NCBI GenBank assembly: GCA_022844565.1 | Contig: JALHLK010000003.1 | Coordinates: forward strand, 62,001-126,000 | From: Saprospiraceae bacterium | Lineage (GTDB): Bacteria > Bacteroidota > Bacteroidia > Chitinophagales > Saprospiraceae | Length of the DNA: 64,000 nucleotides | Direction: 5' to 3' | Shown here: one piece after another, positions 26,409 to 36,113 of the stretch | Layout of the letters: every line of letters begins with the position of its first letter | Numbering within the stretch: the stretch's first letter is position 1 | Notes under the pieces: generated by a model | What the model was told of the DNA's origin: nothing | Databases searched by the model: none | Seen by the model: only the letters and a program-made list of their open reading frames with translations | Translations under genes and position numbers: made by a program

Positions 26409-28049
26409 TTATTTAGCTAGTACAAGTGAAATCTCAAACCTATTATTAAAGTCGTGATCTTTTTGAGTGCAGATCGAACCTTTTGTGCATTGATTTAAAA
26501 TTTTGCTATCTCCACCGCCTTTTGTGTTTATATTCAATTGTGGTACACCTTTGAACGAAAGCCATTTTTTAAGTGTGGATGCCTGGTCTTCCGTTTTTTT
26601 AAGATTTTGTATGGTATTGCCTCGGCTATCAGAGTAGGCTGTGATTTCTAAATTGCAGTTTTCACATGTTTTCATTTTACTTACTATTTCATCTAGTTGT
26701 AATTTTGCATCTTCAGAAAAATTTATACTGTTTTTTAGTACAGAAATCCCTCTTATCACCCAAGAATCTAATTCGGAATCTACATTTTGTTCCAATCTTT
26801 CTGTTTCATTGTTGTTTTTTATTTCAATCGGAGAAAGGGGTAATGTTAAATCAGTAATTTTAGTCCATTGTTCTGAAGTGAGTAGGTAGTACTGTTTTTC
26901 ATAACTGCCTGACAAGATTTCGATTACAAAGTTTTGGTCAGATGGTAGTTGTGTGGTGATTTGACCTTGTTCATTGGAAGACAGCAATATGGATGATGAT
27001 TCCACATAATTTGATATTGTTTTGGTGGAGACTGTATCTTTGCCATCAAGAGATTCTATTTTTAGTCTTTTTAAGATATCTAAAGAGTTTATATTTTTTA
27101 CGGTGTACAATTTTACATACACATCTTTGATACCATCTGAAGTAAGTTTATCCACCAGATTTATTTCAAATTTTACAAGTTCTATTGGTTTGTTATACAT
27201 TAGGATTGGCAGGTTTGTAGCCCAAAAATAAAGATCATCACCTCCCAATCCTCCTGGTCTGTTTGAAGCGATGAGTCCGCTTCTTCCATTATCAAATAAT
27301 GAAAAACTCATATCATCAAATGGTGTATTAAAGGGGGCTGGGAGAAGAAGGGGTCTAGTCCATGCATTATTTATGTTTGCTGATGCATACAGGTCAAACC
27401 CTCCATAACCACCAGGTTTTTTTGAAGAAAAAATCATAATATTTTCATGAATAAAGCTCAAAAATCCTTCATTTGAGTTAGAATTGACTTCGGAAAGAGA
27501 TGGTTCTGGAATGATGGTACCGTTTTCATCGATTTTTACAATGCTTGTCATTTTATTAGGCCCTAGCTCAATTGCATAGATTGAGTTGCCTCTGCACGCG
27601 ATGTGCATCAGATTTTTTGATGTGGGTAGTGGTCTAGGCTTTTTGTCTGTTTTTGTTTTGGTCATCAGCTGTAAACCGTCCGTTTTCACACCGTTTACAT
27701 ACTTTTTTACTGATTTGGTAAAATAGAGATTTTCATTACACTCGCATATGCTGCCTTCGTGTTGAGGTGAATTAAACTTTTTATCTAATATTTTTAAATT
27801 TGTGATTTCGCCACTTTTGTAAGTTCCGCTATATAGATCAAATTGCCCTTCTTTTTGATCTGAAATGTAATAGAGAGACTGGCCAATTAGAATGGGAGCT
27901 GATTCATTGAAAGAAGTATTTATTTCTGCGAAAGGAATGATTTTTGCCTCTTTTAGAGTGTTAATATCTATGGAAGTCTGACCTTTTATAGTTGATAAAC
28001 TTAGGTTAACTATTATCCAACTAAAAAAACCTAGGGCTGATACCTTCAT
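26409..28049 (-). CDS. T9SS-associated OmpA-family protein with propeller-like repeats
   Basis: A 546-residue envelope protein with a signal peptide (cleavage near TIKGQ). Residues about 40-290 contain PD40/propeller-like repeats (YYISDQKEGQFDLYSG, FSSKKPGGYGGFDLYAS, ASNRPGGLGGDDLYF), followed by a beta-sandwich region and an OmpA C-terminal domain from about 430 to 545 (INFSEDAKLQLDEIV, ITAYSDSRGNTIQNLKKTEDQA, NNRFEISLVL) that anchors to peptidoglycan. This layout is that of PorE/SprF-cluster OmpA proteins. It overlaps the PorP/SprF gene by 29 bases. Confidence 0.85.
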   Translation of the reverse strand: MKVSALGFFSWIIVNLSLSTIKGQTSIDINTLKEAKIIPFAEINTSFNESAPILIGQSLYYISDQKEGQFDLYSGTYKSGEITNLKILDKKFNSPQHEGSICECNENLYFTKSVKKYVNGVKTDGLQLMTKTKTDKKPRPLPTSKNLMHIACRGNSIYAIELGPNKMTSIVKIDENGTIIPEPSLSEVNSNSNEGFLSFIHENIMIFSSKKPGGYGGFDLYASANINNAWTRPLLLPAPFNTPFDDMSFSLFDNGRSGLIASNRPGGLGGDDLYFWATNLPILMYNKPIELVKFEINLVDKLTSDGIKDVYVKLYTVKNINSLDILKRLKIESLDGKDTVSTKTISNYVESSSILLSSNEQGQITTQLPSDQNFVIEILSGSYEKQYYLLTSEQWTKITDLTLPLSPIEIKNNNETERLEQNVDSELDSWVIRGISVLKNSINFSEDAKLQLDEIVSKMKTCENCNLEITAYSDSRGNTIQNLKKTEDQASTLKKWLSFKGVPQLNINTKGGGDSKILNQCTKGSICTQKDHDFNNRFEISLVLAK

Positions 28050-28962
28050 ATTTTGATTTTTTTAGTTTAATAGCATAATAGGCAACTAACTCAAAGCTTC
28101 CTATCTGTTGGCCTCTCAGCTGAGATAGTGGATAGTCGTATGCAAATCCCAAGTATGCACTTTGTACCACAAAGCCAGCATTAGCAGTAACTGAGTTGAC
28201 CACAGGATTTCCAAGTCGAGTTCCTATACCAATAGTAATTTTCTGATTGAGTTCGATTCCTGCATTAAAGTCGAGTATTGATTGATAATTGTTGGCGATT
28301 CGGCCCATGCTTTGTACCAGAAGTTTTGAATCTGGTGTCAGCTTTATTTGATGACCGACCATCATATCAATTGTTCTGAAAGTGGGAATGATAACTCCAT
28401 TATCAGCAAATTGGATATCTTTTATTAACGTAGGGGTGGATAATCCAAAAAAAGATGTTTTATTAGAAATGTAAACTCCTAATCCAAAATTTATAGATCG
28501 GGCATTAAATCCAATACTAGGAATATTGGTATCAAGCTTGCGATCGTCAATCGTGGTGAGTGATTTGGTGTAATCTTCGTTGTATGATTTTAAGTTGATG
28601 GACGAACCAAATTTGACCTTATAATCACTTATTACCAATGAATAACTGTATGGCAGTGAAAGATCTAATAATTGGTTTATTCCAAAAGATAGCCGATTTA
28701 TGTTTAATCCGAACCCAAGATTTTCTTTAAGGGAAGGAAGGTTTATGCTTAATACCTGAGCAGTTGGTGCTCCATTGATACCTACCCACTGAGACCGGTG
28801 CAATAATGTAAAATCTAATGTATTATTGGTCCCTGCATATGCTGGATTAATGCTAAGTTTATTATTGATGAATTGGGTATTCAGCGTCCTGCCTTGACCT
28901 TGTAGCGTTCCAAGTGCACCCAATGCGAAAAGAATGGTTATAATCTGTATTTTACCTATCAT
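28021..28962 (-). CDS. PorP/SprF-family type IX secretion membrane protein
   Basis: A 313-residue outer-membrane beta-barrel protein with a signal peptide ending LQGQG. The N-terminal INPAYAGTNNTLDFTLLHRSQWVGINGAPT is the diagnostic PorP/SprF block, followed by amphipathic strands and the C-terminal YAIKLKKSKYEGISPRFF. PorP/SprF proteins handle the type B (CHU_C) sorting domain of a partner protein, usually encoded next door. Here it overlaps the CHU_C adhesin gene by 4 bases and the OmpA gene by 29 bases, so the three form one secretion module. Confidence 0.9.
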   Translation of the reverse strand: MIGKIQIITILFALGALGTLQGQGRTLNTQFINNKLSINPAYAGTNNTLDFTLLHRSQWVGINGAPTAQVLSINLPSLKENLGFGLNINRLSFGINQLLDLSLPYSYSLVISDYKVKFGSSINLKSYNEDYTKSLTTIDDRKLDTNIPSIGFNARSINFGLGVYISNKTSFFGLSTPTLIKDIQFADNGVIIPTFRTIDMMVGHQIKLTPDSKLLVQSMGRIANNYQSILDFNAGIELNQKITIGIGTRLGNPVVNSVTANAGFVVQSAYLGFAYDYPLSQLRGQQIGSFELVAYYAIKLKKSKYEGISPRFF

Positions 28963-31900
28963 TCTTGTCTAATTATTAAAAAACCAGATAAAGGTTCAAC
29001 TCCCTTATTAGGTTTTATGACATAATAATAAGTGTCATATGGCAGGTTGTTCCCATTTTTTGTCCCGTCAAAATCATTTTGGTAGTTCGAAGATTTAAAT
29101 ACTTCATTACCCCATTGGTCTACAACAAGCAATTGAGCACCGCCCCATTGATCACTCTCGAGGCAAGGCAAAATAAAAAAATCATTGATACCGTCGCCAT
29201 TTGGCGTAATAACATTGGGTGCTATACATGCTATATCTTTATTAAAAACTAAGGGAATAAGACCTTCTTTACATTGGTCGGAACATTTGCCAAAACAAAT
29301 TGTGTACCTAATCGTATCAGGACCTTCGAAAAATCTCTTTGGATAAAATTTGAATTGGCCATCTTCTTCTGTAACCTTGCCACCTTCTAAATTTTTGAAG
29401 GAAACAGTATAAAATCTACTAATTGAGTCATAATCAAAAGGTAATAAAATGGGTAAATCGTCTAAAACGTTAAGCGTTGTATCTAAAACAGAAGGTTCTA
29501 ATCCGGAGAGAAGATTAATCGTATCAGAAGAAAAATTTCTACAACCTAGATAACTTATGGTGAGAATAATTTTATTGACACCTTTTGAAATGTTGGATAA
29601 ACTAATTTCATTTTTCGGTAATGTTTTTAGTTTGGCTGAACTGAAAACCCGCCAAATTACCTGCAAAGTATCAATAGGGGTCGCGTTAAATAACCTGATG
29701 GTATCGACGTTATTACAAATTGAAAAGGTGGGAGGTACGATATTAGCTTTGATATTGGGTTGCACTGTATAATTGATATTTAGATCAGTAAATTCATCTG
29801 AAGTACAACCTTCTTTTGTAGCGTATAATCTTAATCTATTGGTGTTTGGTTCAAAAGTGGAACTCAACTTATTAATGCATGAATCTCGCCCTTGCGACCA
29901 GATCTTTTTAGAAGGTAATTGCTCTATGACAAATTGAATCGTATTGTCTTTAGGAATATTCGACAAGCATAAATTAACGGATGTGGTTCCATCTTCACAG
30001 ATATTAGGAAGACTACTTTGAAATGAAGGTATGGGTATTCGAGGTTTTACTTTTACATCGATAGCGTCTGATGGAAGCGATAAGCAAGTACCTTTTTTAG
30101 CTACTACTTGGTATGAACCTTGAAGATTGTTTGGTAAGTCTATGATTCTAAGTGAGTTGGAAATCAATGTTTTGCCTGTAGGAAGATACCAAATATATTC
30201 TTGATCTGGAATAGGATTTTGTATATTTAGACGTAAAGAGTCAGCAAGGCAAATATCAAAAACGCCGGGCTGAATGGTGGGTTTGGCTGGTTTGATACCC
30301 GTTTTGATAAGCTGAGGATTTGATTTGGCAACGAGACAGTTTTTGTTATAAGTTTCTACAAATACAACAAGACTATCTACCTTGGTAGGGATAAACCTAA
30401 ATTCAGGCTTGTTGTTTTGAGTAAAAACTTGACCATTTATATAAAAACGATATTGTTCGAACCCATTTACTGTTTTAATCAGGATGGTATCAAGGTCGCA
30501 AAATTGAGTAGGTACGTCTATATTGATATTTGTTACCGTCGCATCGGGTTGGATAGTTAGGAAAGAAGTGTCTGAAACACAATTTTCTAAAAAAGTAATT
30601 GCCTTATACCTCCCAAAAATAAAAGCTTCATTTGTAAGATTGAAAGTATTTTTTTCAATAACGGTGTTGTTTGGCAATAGCACGCGATATTGAAGTGCAG
30701 GGTTAGGGTTTTGGACCTTAACTTCAAAGGTAATATCTTTCTTACCTGTATCGCAAGCAGCATAATTGCTTTTAAATTCATTGATAATTGGTCTCTTTAA
30801 GAAAGATAATTGTTTTGAGCCTGAGGCTGCACATCCCGAGACTGAAGCACTACTCAAAGAATACAAACCATCAACAGCTTTAACAAATACTACTGATCCA
30901 TTTAAGGTGTCTTTATTGGGAGTAACCCATTTTATGTTAGGAAATTCACTATTTTTTGATCTCAGAATGATAGAATCACCTTCACATTTGGTATTTTCTA
31001 CAGTAAAATCCAGAGAAATTGTCTCTTTTATAGATACACTGATCGCTTGGCTAGTGTCTCCTTTACACACTCCTTTTAAGGCGAGGACTTGGTAAATTCC
31101 TATCGAAGTATTATTTGCATTATTAAATTGGATAGAATCAACTTTTGAATTTGTAAATCTAACCTTATCTTTTATCCATATTAAGCTATCAAAATCAGAA
31201 GCCCTTACTCTTATTACAAAATTACTTCCTTGACAAACGTCGATTTTAGGGCTGATAATTGAAACCTTGGGGGATTCTGTAACCCTAATGCGAAATGAAG
31301 TCGTGTCAGAACTACAGTTATTAATGATGCTAAAATGTTTATAAAGACCAGTATCAATTTTTTCGATTTTATCAACAACCTCAACACTATCACCCGAGAG
31401 TAGATTGCCTATTGGATCTATCCAAAAATTGATTTTGTTGTTTTGATTTGAAGATTTAAGGATTAATGCTTGACCTTCACAAAGTAATTGGTCTTTAATT
31501 TTATCTGCTATTGGCTTTATAAATGTTTTACTTAGATCAAGGGTGTCAGAAAAAAATTGGTTGCAAGATTTAAAACTTGTAGATGCTATAATTTTAGTGG
31601 CGCCATTTTTTGGAAAATATTTTAAATCAGGTCTATTTTCATTTTTAATAATTATGGCTTGATTGTTTATGACTTCAAACCAAGCAATTGAATCGCCAAT
31701 TTGGACATTTTCGAGGGTTAACATTATACTATCAGTAACACATAGTGTCTTGTTTTTTGCGGCTAATATTGGTTTTGGTCGAGATTTGCCAAGAAGTACG
31801 GGTATTTTAATAGCGAGACTACAAGTATTAAAGGCAATAATGTGAAATACGGTGTCTGAGTTGGTGGTATTTAAGTTGGCAAATTCAGGAGGGGATGTTG

Positions 31901-33239
31901 ACCAAGTAGTAGGGTCTGATAATAGAAAGTTATTGTTTAAACCAAATGAAAATTTTATATCAGAACACGTAGAGCTCACTTTTAATCCTCCTAAATTGGC
32001 TAACCATTGCTCGTAAGCTAACTTTTGATTAGTCACACATTCGAATGATAAGGGGGTAAAAGGCTGATCAATTATAGGTATCTGATCTTTATGAACGAAT
32101 AGTTTTTGGTTAGCCTTGGCAATATTACCACAGACGTCTTCAGCTGTATAAGTTCTGTAATAAAGATCTACACAATTAGTTTTTACTATGCTATCCTTGT
32201 AACTGATCTTGACCTTACTACAATCATCTTTGGTTTCTATCAATGAATCGATATTAATTAAGTTAGCACAAAAAACAGTTATATCTTTTTGGAGTGTAAT
32301 AGATGGAGGCTGTCTATCTCTAATAACCAAATTTTGACTAAAAGTACTTTTGTTACCACATTTATCAGTAGCACTCCATTCCCGAACTATAGTGTAGTTA
32401 TAAAAATTACAATTATCGGGATTTGTACCTTTGGAAGAAGATAATAGTCTGTATGAAACAGCAGGTTGCCTATCACATACATCTTTAACCCTCAGAAAAG
32501 TGTCAATTCTTTCATTACAACCAATCGTGTCGTTTCTTAAAACTTGGTCTAGTATTGGTGCTTGATTATCAATGAGTATATATCTACCGGGGAATCCTCT
32601 TCTGTTACCACACGAATCTTGAGCAAAGAATGTCACGTTCAATGTCCAGCCACAAGGGTTAGAAGGGATGCGTGGAAAAGGTCCTACATTTATTCTTCCT
32701 GAACCTGATGAACCATCTGAGCCATTGAAGATAAAGTCTGTCCATCTTGTTTGTTTCGTACATGAGGTAGCTACCAAGCCGTTACCACCATTATTCATCC
32801 AAGTGATTAATCGAAGATTTACATCCTCAATACAAGTGTCTCTTTTATTAAGATCAGGATTTCTAATGCCAATTATCCCATCATCATTGATTTTGAAGTA
32901 AGTATTTATTGACTCACCTCTTATTCCATTATTATCTACTACAGTAAAACCAACTTCAATATTTCTATTTTTTTCGCATACAATGTCTCTTAAATTTCTA
33001 ACCTCTGATAAAAAAAAACTAAGACTTTTGCTTGGGACAATTGAAAATTGGCTGCTTGTAGCAACAGTGCCACCACCATTAGAGAGAAACCAAAGATTGG
33101 CTTTCCCGATAATATCAGCTTGGTTGCAGTCTAAAGAGTCGGGTTTAGGCTTTACCAAAAATGAGACTTGTGCAGTCAAATCGACAACACTTACCAATAA
33201 TATAAGTATAAAAGATATCCTTATCAAAACTTGATACAT
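28959..33239 (-). CDS. Giant secreted adhesin with T9SS type B (CHU_C) domain
   Basis: A 1,426-residue secreted protein with a signal peptide (cleavage near VDLTAQ). Residues 30-500 hold HYR/Ig-like segments with paired cysteines (DSCGNRRGFP, DKCGNKSTF, DVCGNIAK), followed by many Ig-like beta-sandwich repeats of about 80 residues (for example KPTIQPGVFDICLADSL). Near 1320 comes a cadherin-like piece, and the C-terminus (IACIAPNVITPNGDG, DQWGNEVFKSSNY, PYDTYYYVIKP) is the CHU_C/gliding-motility type B sorting domain. The cognate PorP/SprF gene follows. It probably acts on the cell surface in adhesion or gliding; no enzyme domain is seen. Confidence 0.88.
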   Translation of the reverse strand: MYQVLIRISFILILLVSVVDLTAQVSFLVKPKPDSLDCNQADIIGKANLWFLSNGGGTVATSSQFSIVPSKSLSFFLSEVRNLRDIVCEKNRNIEVGFTVVDNNGIRGESINTYFKINDDGIIGIRNPDLNKRDTCIEDVNLRLITWMNNGGNGLVATSCTKQTRWTDFIFNGSDGSSGSGRINVGPFPRIPSNPCGWTLNVTFFAQDSCGNRRGFPGRYILIDNQAPILDQVLRNDTIGCNERIDTFLRVKDVCDRQPAVSYRLLSSSKGTNPDNCNFYNYTIVREWSATDKCGNKSTFSQNLVIRDRQPPSITLQKDITVFCANLINIDSLIETKDDCSKVKISYKDSIVKTNCVDLYYRTYTAEDVCGNIAKANQKLFVHKDQIPIIDQPFTPLSFECVTNQKLAYEQWLANLGGLKVSSTCSDIKFSFGLNNNFLLSDPTTWSTSPPEFANLNTTNSDTVFHIIAFNTCSLAIKIPVLLGKSRPKPILAAKNKTLCVTDSIMLTLENVQIGDSIAWFEVINNQAIIIKNENRPDLKYFPKNGATKIIASTSFKSCNQFFSDTLDLSKTFIKPIADKIKDQLLCEGQALILKSSNQNNKINFWIDPIGNLLSGDSVEVVDKIEKIDTGLYKHFSIINNCSSDTTSFRIRVTESPKVSIISPKIDVCQGSNFVIRVRASDFDSLIWIKDKVRFTNSKVDSIQFNNANNTSIGIYQVLALKGVCKGDTSQAISVSIKETISLDFTVENTKCEGDSIILRSKNSEFPNIKWVTPNKDTLNGSVVFVKAVDGLYSLSSASVSGCAASGSKQLSFLKRPIINEFKSNYAACDTGKKDITFEVKVQNPNPALQYRVLLPNNTVIEKNTFNLTNEAFIFGRYKAITFLENCVSDTSFLTIQPDATVTNINIDVPTQFCDLDTILIKTVNGFEQYRFYINGQVFTQNNKPEFRFIPTKVDSLVVFVETYNKNCLVAKSNPQLIKTGIKPAKPTIQPGVFDICLADSLRLNIQNPIPDQEYIWYLPTGKTLISNSLRIIDLPNNLQGSYQVVAKKGTCLSLPSDAIDVKVKPRIPIPSFQSSLPNICEDGTTSVNLCLSNIPKDNTIQFVIEQLPSKKIWSQGRDSCINKLSSTFEPNTNRLRLYATKEGCTSDEFTDLNINYTVQPNIKANIVPPTFSICNNVDTIRLFNATPIDTLQVIWRVFSSAKLKTLPKNEISLSNISKGVNKIILTISYLGCRNFSSDTINLLSGLEPSVLDTTLNVLDDLPILLPFDYDSISRFYTVSFKNLEGGKVTEEDGQFKFYPKRFFEGPDTIRYTICFGKCSDQCKEGLIPLVFNKDIACIAPNVITPNGDGINDFFILPCLESDQWGGAQLLVVDQWGNEVFKSSNYQNDFDGTKNGNNLPYDTYYYVIKPNKGVEPLSGFLIIRQE

Positions 33240-33260
33240 TCAGGTTGGATTATAGAAACG

Positions 33261-33268
33261 CAAATTTA
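33261..33268 (-). promoter_or_regulatory. -7 box (TAAATTTG on minus strand) of the adhesin operon
   Basis: The minus strand reads TAAATTTG, 22 bases before the adhesin start codon. A -33 element was not recognised at proper distance. Confidence 0.45.
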
Positions 33269-33371
33269 CTTAAATGATTACAAATTTTGAGGTTCTCTTC
33301 ATTTAATAAGCTAATTTTTCAGTAAGTATATGGTTAGAATAAGCCAATTGTTGCTAAATAATGGATAATTA

Positions 33372-33494
33372 TTATTTCAGAAACGATTCTTTAGATTGCC
33401 ACGGAAACCTTACCGTCCATAAAAAAATGATCCCCAACATAAACAAAAGGGCTAAAGTTAATGCTGTATACCGCATAGAATTGGTAAGCTGATT
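33372..33494 (-). pseudogene. 3' remnant of an MFS transporter gene
   Basis: The minus strand encodes 40 residues plus stop that are nearly the C-terminus of the intact MFS gene 1.3 kb away: NQLTNSMRY-T/S-ALTLALLF then LG and IFLWTV. No upstream part of the gene survives, and similarity stops at the NQLTNS point. It is the tail of a lost paralogue; an FN3 lipoprotein gene now stands between remnant and intact copy. The rest of the gap 33240-33571 has nothing recognised. Confidence 0.8.
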
Positions 33495-33571
33495 ATTGAG
33501 CAATTGATGTACTTGACCAATTTAAGACAATGGACTTTTCATATGCATAAGTAACTTTAATGTGTGTTACC

Positions 33572-34654
33572 TCAATCATTAATCGATAATATCCTTACCA
33601 AACCTTTATTACCTGTTATTACAAGTTTTGTATTATAGGCTTCTAAGGTAATTTCCTCCGTAGTATTGTTAACTAATTCAAATTTATCGGAGGTCTGAAC
33701 CTTGGTGAGTTTATCATATTTACAATCTGCACCAATTAAATTGTGGTATATCTTAATATTACCATTTTCATTATGGAAGACAAGCGGAAACTCAATAGTT
33801 GTCAAACCCACCTGTATTAAGAAATATTTCAATTCTTTAGTATTTATGGGTATTTTGTTTATCATGGAAGTTTTTGAATATGGAGGGAAATTTAAAAAAA
33901 ATTGAGGCATTCTATAAAATTTTTGAGCATCCGACTTAAGCGTATCAAAAACATCACAATTAATATTCAGTTCTTTTAAATCAAAAGGTGTTGAGATTAT
34001 AATACTTTCAGTAGTTATATTTTTTGTAAGACTATTCTTGCTGCCAACCTCAAATTTGTCTAACTTACAAAAAGGTTGGATTATTAGGTCACCATTTAGA
34101 CCTGCGGGAATATCGAATGTAACGCTATTTGTGTTTGTCTCAATAGGACTTATTAGTTCAACTTTTGTGTTTTTATCGAGAAGCTTTACGAGATATTTTA
34201 AGTTAGGTTCAGAAGATTCCCATTGGGCTTTGAATAATTTATCTTCAGTATATTCGGTTTTGAGATTGAACGGAGCGTCGACATTACAACCACCGTTTGT
34301 AGCTGCTGTGATTTCTTTAACTCCGTTCGAAGGCAAATCTTTATTGCAAAAAGGACTTATGCTCATTTTATATGTTGTGTTTGCTCGAAGACCTTCCACT
34401 TTAAGCATTGGATTAATTGTTTGCTGATCAAAAACTACATTCGAACCATCAAATACTTTCACATTAAAGGATTGAGCTATTGAAGAATTAGTCCAATTCA
34501 AAGTAATTGATTGTTCATCAGCATTCAAAACTTTGATGTCAGTTACCTTGATTTGAGAACAAAAATCTACATCAATCGGCTCAGCGTCTTTCGCACATTG
34601 GTAAAGTGATATAACAATAACAATAAGTAAAAGACTTTTTTGAATATTTTTCAT
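33572..34654 (-). CDS. Lipoprotein with fibronectin type III-like domains
   Basis: A 360-residue protein with lipobox LYQC (Cys20) after a hydrophobic signal, so it is membrane anchored. Residues about 35-115 look like an FN3 domain (VTDIKVLNADEQSITLNWTNS, LKVEGLRANTTYKMSISPFC), and a second similar domain spans about 120-215 (APFNLKTEYTEDKLFKAQW). The final 130 residues are a distinct beta-rich region. FN3 lipoproteins often bind surfaces or partners; no enzyme motif is seen. It lies between a transporter remnant and the intact transporter, so it may have arrived by insertion. Confidence 0.7.
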   Translation of the reverse strand: MKNIQKSLLLIVIVISLYQCAKDAEPIDVDFCSQIKVTDIKVLNADEQSITLNWTNSSIAQSFNVKVFDGSNVVFDQQTINPMLKVEGLRANTTYKMSISPFCNKDLPSNGVKEITAATNGGCNVDAPFNLKTEYTEDKLFKAQWESSEPNLKYLVKLLDKNTKVELISPIETNTNSVTFDIPAGLNGDLIIQPFCKLDKFEVGSKNSLTKNITTESIIISTPFDLKELNINCDVFDTLKSDAQKFYRMPQFFLNFPPYSKTSMINKIPINTKELKYFLIQVGLTTIEFPLVFHNENGNIKIYHNLIGADCKYDKLTKVQTSDKFELVNNTTEEITLEAYNTKLVITGNKGLVRILSIND

Positions 34655-34806
34655 GGTTTAATTTTTAAATTCTTTTTCTTATAACTTTCTCATTATCAAT
34701 TTCGTCGATTAAATTATATTAAGATTCAAAACTTTAACATTTATAGTTCAGAACAGCTTATAAAATACAACAAATTTAGATTATGGGTTTAAAAATAGTA
34801 AGCTCC

Positions 34807-36105
34807 CTAATTTAATTTCTCCTCACCCTGCCCTGGAAACTTAACCGTCCATAGAAAAATAAAACCTAATAAAAACAATAAAGCTAGTGTCAAAGCCGAA
34901 TATCGCATAGAATTGGTAAGCTGATTTACAAATCCAAATAAAAAAGTTCCAACTACAATGGCTACTTTGTAAACCACATCATAAAGTGAGAAGTAAGAAG
35001 TGTAATCTTGAGTGGTGGTGGGAATCAATTTACTATATGATGCGCGTGCCAATGCCTGAATACCACCCATCACCATTCCCACAGCTGCAGCAATGCCATA
35101 AAATTGATACTTGTTAGTACAAAGATATGCTGCTATACATACAAAAAACCAAACAACGATTTGGACAAGTAATGCTGGTCTATTGCCATACTTTTCAGAT
35201 ACTCGAGAGAACAATATAGCGCCTATTATACCTAATATTTGTATCAAGAGGATCGTCAGAATCATTTCTGCAGTAGACATTCTTAATTCTTGATCAGCAA
35301 AAACTGTGGCGACATACACAACTGTTTGCACTCCAGCCATGAAGAAAAAAAATGAAAATAGGAATTTTTTTAAATTTACAAAAGATAATGCTTCGTCGAA
35401 TACCTTTTTCACTTCTTTATATCCTCGGTTAAAAGACGAATAGTCGATAGGCGTCTTCAGATCTTTGGGCATCCTTTGGAAGGTGTATTGGGCAAAGCCT
35501 AGCCACCATACCCCAACTAACACAAAGCCAATTCTTGATGGAAGTGTACCTTTCTCCATGCCAAAAACTTCTGGCTTTTCATTCATAAATAAAATAAAAA
35601 GGAGTACAATCATACTTCCTATGTAACCATACGTATATCCCTTTGCACTTATTCGATCATATTGATCTTCTGACACGATAATGGGTAAATAAGAATCATA
35701 AAAAACTAAACTTCCAGCAAATCCTATAGTCGCAAATGCAAAAGAGGTAAGCCCGATCCAGACGTCTGTAGACTCAACAAAAAAATACATGGACATACAA
35801 GAGATCGCACCAATAGTGGTAAAGAATCGTAAGAAAAACAACCTTCTTCCGGCACTATCTGCTATCCCGCTTAATAGTGGTGATAATGCGGCTATGATTA
35901 TGTAAGAAATGGTGACTGTAAAGGTATATAAGCTACCATTATTAATCTCCGTACCAAATAACTTGACAACTTCGTCTGATACAGAAGTAAAGTAAATAGG
36001 GAATATTGCTGTAGAAATAACTAATGCATAAACAGAATTGGCCCAATCAAAAAACGCCCACGCCCTAATGGTTTTCTTATCATTTTTGACTATAGCTTCT
36101 CCCAT
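34807..36105 (-). CDS. MFS transporter, UMF1/Atg22-like family
   Basis: A 432-residue protein with 12 predicted membrane helices. The N-terminus RAWAFFDWANSVYALVISTAIFPIYF is the UMF1/Atg22-like signature, and LSPLLSGIADSAGRRLFF is the loop 2-3 motif of the superfamily. Yeast Atg22 exports amino acids from the vacuole; bacterial members are uncharacterised exporters or importers. It begins 8 bases after the stop of the DUF4159 gene and ends an operon with cell-wall genes, so transport of wall fragments or amino acids is an inference worth noting. A truncated copy of its 3' end occurs at 33372-33494. Confidence 0.85.
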   Translation of the reverse strand: MGEAIVKNDKKTIRAWAFFDWANSVYALVISTAIFPIYFTSVSDEVVKLFGTEINNGSLYTFTVTISYIIIAALSPLLSGIADSAGRRLFFLRFFTTIGAISCMSMYFFVESTDVWIGLTSFAFATIGFAGSLVFYDSYLPIIVSEDQYDRISAKGYTYGYIGSMIVLLFILFMNEKPEVFGMEKGTLPSRIGFVLVGVWWLGFAQYTFQRMPKDLKTPIDYSSFNRGYKEVKKVFDEALSFVNLKKFLFSFFFFMAGVQTVVYVATVFADQELRMSTAEMILTILLIQILGIIGAILFSRVSEKYGNRPALLVQIVVWFFVCIAAYLCTNKYQFYGIAAAVGMVMGGIQALARASYSKLIPTTTQDYTSYFSLYDVVYKVAIVVGTFLFGFVNQLTNSMRYSALTLALLFLLGFIFLWTVKFPGQGEEKLN

Positions 36106-36113
36106 ATTATTTT

